This document shows positions 5,635-6,772 of a stretch of 6,772 bases of DNA, one piece after another. The DNA lies in contig MHDQ01000107.1 of assembly GCA_001803565.1 (NCBI GenBank), positions 1 to 6,772 on the forward strand, in the 5' to 3' direction. This DNA comes from Nitrospinae bacterium RIFCSPLOWO2_12_FULL_45_22. Lineage in GTDB: Bacteria > 2-12-FULL-45-22. Each line of letters begins with the position of its first letter. Within the stretch, counting starts at the first letter, position 1. A model generated the notes under the pieces. That model saw only the letters and a list, made by a program, of their open reading frames with translations, made no database searches and had not been told where the DNA came from. The translations under genes were made by a program, and so were the position numbers.

Positions 5635-6453
5635 ATGCTCTTTATTAAGATAAAATTCCCGTAAAACAACCGTTTCCATCAGACTATCTTCTGTATCAAA
5701 GAGAGCGAGGCTGTTGATATTCATGTTATCAAGAATCTTTAACACGTTTATTCTCTCGGAAATCGGCAACGTGAACTTCCAGAGTAAATTCTCGCCTTCC
5801 TCTGCCCCTGCAAATGCATTTTCGTGAAGCATGTACATTACGCCCTGTTTGGTTTTTTCTGCGCAGATCGTATATTCACTTTGCTGCACGTAGTGACGCC
5901 GATGGCTGGGCACATTCCCTGGCAAGCTTGTAATTATCGGAGCGTTTCCGACTTGGGTTTTCCCTTGAGATCCCCACTCTATGTAAGCGTATATTCCAAC
6001 CTCCACTGTCTCTTCAGGCGGTTTATTAAATGCGAAATAAGAGGCGATATAGGGAGACTTTGTCCAGTCCAAAAGCGGCGAGGGAAATCCGTGGTGACGC
6101 AAATAGATCATGTACTCTTGCGCAGGAAACGAGTGCAGACCAAGAAGAAAATCAGTGTCTTTTGCCCATTGCTCAAAGTCGACCGATTCGACATGCCATC
6201 TCCGCCCCGCAAATGTTTCTATTTGCGGTCGAACCCGTTGTGCAATGTCAAAATACTTGCGAGCATCGAATTGATCCTGATGAGTATACCTTTCTAGAGT
6301 CGTACGAAGTTTCCAAGATGCATATGGTTGCCCACGGAACAATACATTAGATACATCCATAACAGTTTTTTTCTGTAGATCCTTGCGCTGCTCGTTTAAT
6401 TTAACCAATTTTTGTTCAAACTCGCGCCAGCTGTTTAATTTCTTTATCTCCAT
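5629..6453 (-). CDS. FRG-domain protein, probable integron cassette gene
   Basis: This 274-residue protein has the FRG motif that names its domain: FRGQPYASWKL at 39 to 49. The other conserved blocks of that family follow: YLRHHGFPSPLLDWTKSPYI (117 to 136), then ASYFAF, and QQSEYTI (190 to 196). The biochemical role of FRG domains is not established. They occur as single-domain proteins in accessory regions, and I do not assign an activity. There is no signal peptide or membrane helix. The ATG at 6453 has GGAG eight bases upstream. A strong promoter lies about 45 to 75 bases upstream. The TAA stop is embedded in the R'' core of the attC site, the usual sign of a cassette-borne gene. The length and motifs suggest an intact gene. 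Confidence 0.82.
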   Translation of the reverse strand: MEIKKLNSWREFEQKLVKLNEQRKDLQKKTVMDVSNVLFRGQPYASWKLRTTLERYTHQDQFDARKYFDIAQRVRPQIETFAGRRWHVESVDFEQWAKDTDFLLGLHSFPAQEYMIYLRHHGFPSPLLDWTKSPYIASYFAFNKPPEETVEVGIYAYIEWGSQGKTQVGNAPIITSLPGNVPSHRRHYVQQSEYTICAEKTKQGVMYMLHENAFAGAEEGENLLWKFTLPISERINVLKILDNMNINSLALFDTEDSLMETVVLREFYLNKEHL

Positions 6454-6498
6454 AGTAAGATCTCCAACATTTACTTTTATTATTCTATTTTTAGCTGA

Positions 6499-6527
6499 AG
6501 TATATATTGGAATAACCCTGATATCAA
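6499..6527 (-). promoter_or_regulatory. Sigma70-type promoter for the FRG gene
   Basis: On the minus strand TTGATA (6527 to 6522), a 17-bp spacer and TATACT (6504 to 6499) fit the consensus -35 and -10 boxes at five of six positions each, with optimal spacing. Transcription would start near 6492, giving a 5' leader of about 40 bases. It may be the cassette's own promoter or one upstream of the array. The upstream cassette boundary is not visible, so I cannot tell which. Confidence 0.65.
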
Positions 6528-6579
6528 TAATTTTTAGAGATATTTTATTGAAAATGCGGCAAATAAATCGGCATTCGGC

Positions 6580-6603
6580 ATAATGATAAATATTTATGAT
6601 TAT
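6580..6603. repeat. AT-rich 24-bp imperfect palindrome upstream of the FRG promoter
   Basis: ATAATGATAAAT is followed directly by ATTTATGATTAT, an inverted repeat with one G:G mismatch per arm pair. It lies about 50 bases upstream of the -35 box. It could be an operator-like site, or a chance palindrome in AT-rich DNA. Function is not shown. Confidence 0.35.
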
Positions 6604-6772
6604 ACCAAATCGGTTAAATTGAGGACTTTGTTACTGGAAGAATTTAAGAAGTTTCTGCTGCAAAAGAGACCATTAAGCCTCAATATATCCCCTGGAGTTA
6701 TTATCTTACCCTTTTCAACCTAAGGTATAGATTTCTCCCTGTAGTCTTGCCTTCATCCAAATAACCTCAGGG
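6604..6772. other. Right edge with no confident gene
   Basis: Together with the promoter region this makes about 319 bases without a gene upstream of the FRG start. Short open stretches exist on both strands. One plus-strand example reads LLEEFKKFLLQKRPLSLN and onward, and a minus-strand frame reads IITPGDILRLNGLFCSRN. Neither has a convincing start, ribosome binding site or recognised family. No integron integrase, attI or second attC palindrome is visible here. Confidence 0.3.

Noticed and set aside
5824-6350. Plus-strand open frames over the FRG gene
   Set aside because: They are antisense shadows of a gene with clear conserved motifs, a promoter and a ribosome binding site.

Overview
The window looks like a chromosomal accessory region of an environmental bacterium. 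No gene in it fixes the taxon. Every gene I can support runs on the minus strand, so the window is best read from its right end to its left end. Roughly a third of it is mobile DNA or its debris.

Right part (about 6772 to 5166): a well-formed sigma70-type promoter (TTGATA, 17 bp, TATACT) precedes a complete FRG-domain gene. The TAA stop of that gene lies inside the first core site of a 91-bp imperfect palindrome. This palindrome has the architecture of an integron attC recombination site. Fifty-two bases past its crossover point begins a hicA-type mRNA interferase gene, as expected for the next cassette. I therefore read this part as two adjacent cassettes of an integron array. No integrase, attI or hicB is visible here.

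The hicA gene is broken twice. First, a 109-bp MITE-like element with perfect 23-bp terminal inverted repeats sits inside it, flanked by a 10-bp direct duplication. Removing the element and one repeat restores a typical HicA reading frame. Second, its last residues are missing because an insertion sequence of about 2.3 kb starts exactly where the HicA similarity stops.

Middle part (5165 to 2868): this insertion sequence has short terminal inverted repeats (CAGACTTCT) and one helix-turn-helix/DDE-type transposase gene. The transposase is split into two frames at a self-complementary hexanucleotide tract. It also carries two in-frame copies of a small GC-rich palindromic repeat. The copy is probably dead.

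Left part (2867 to 1): a gap of about 330 bp with no confident gene leads to an intact 432-residue metallophosphoesterase with its own leader hairpin and strong ribosome binding site. Next come a tiny candidate ORF, the N-terminal half of a phage-type (GH24) lysozyme, and a membrane-anchored CBS-domain protein gene. The CBS gene takes over in another frame exactly where the lysozyme similarity ends. The far left end is intergenic and rich in short repeats.

The genes do not form a pathway. The novelty lies in the nested mobile architecture: an attC junction, a MITE inside a toxin gene, an IS that truncates the same toxin gene, and small palindromic repeats inside the IS. I found no convincing new multi-gene system.
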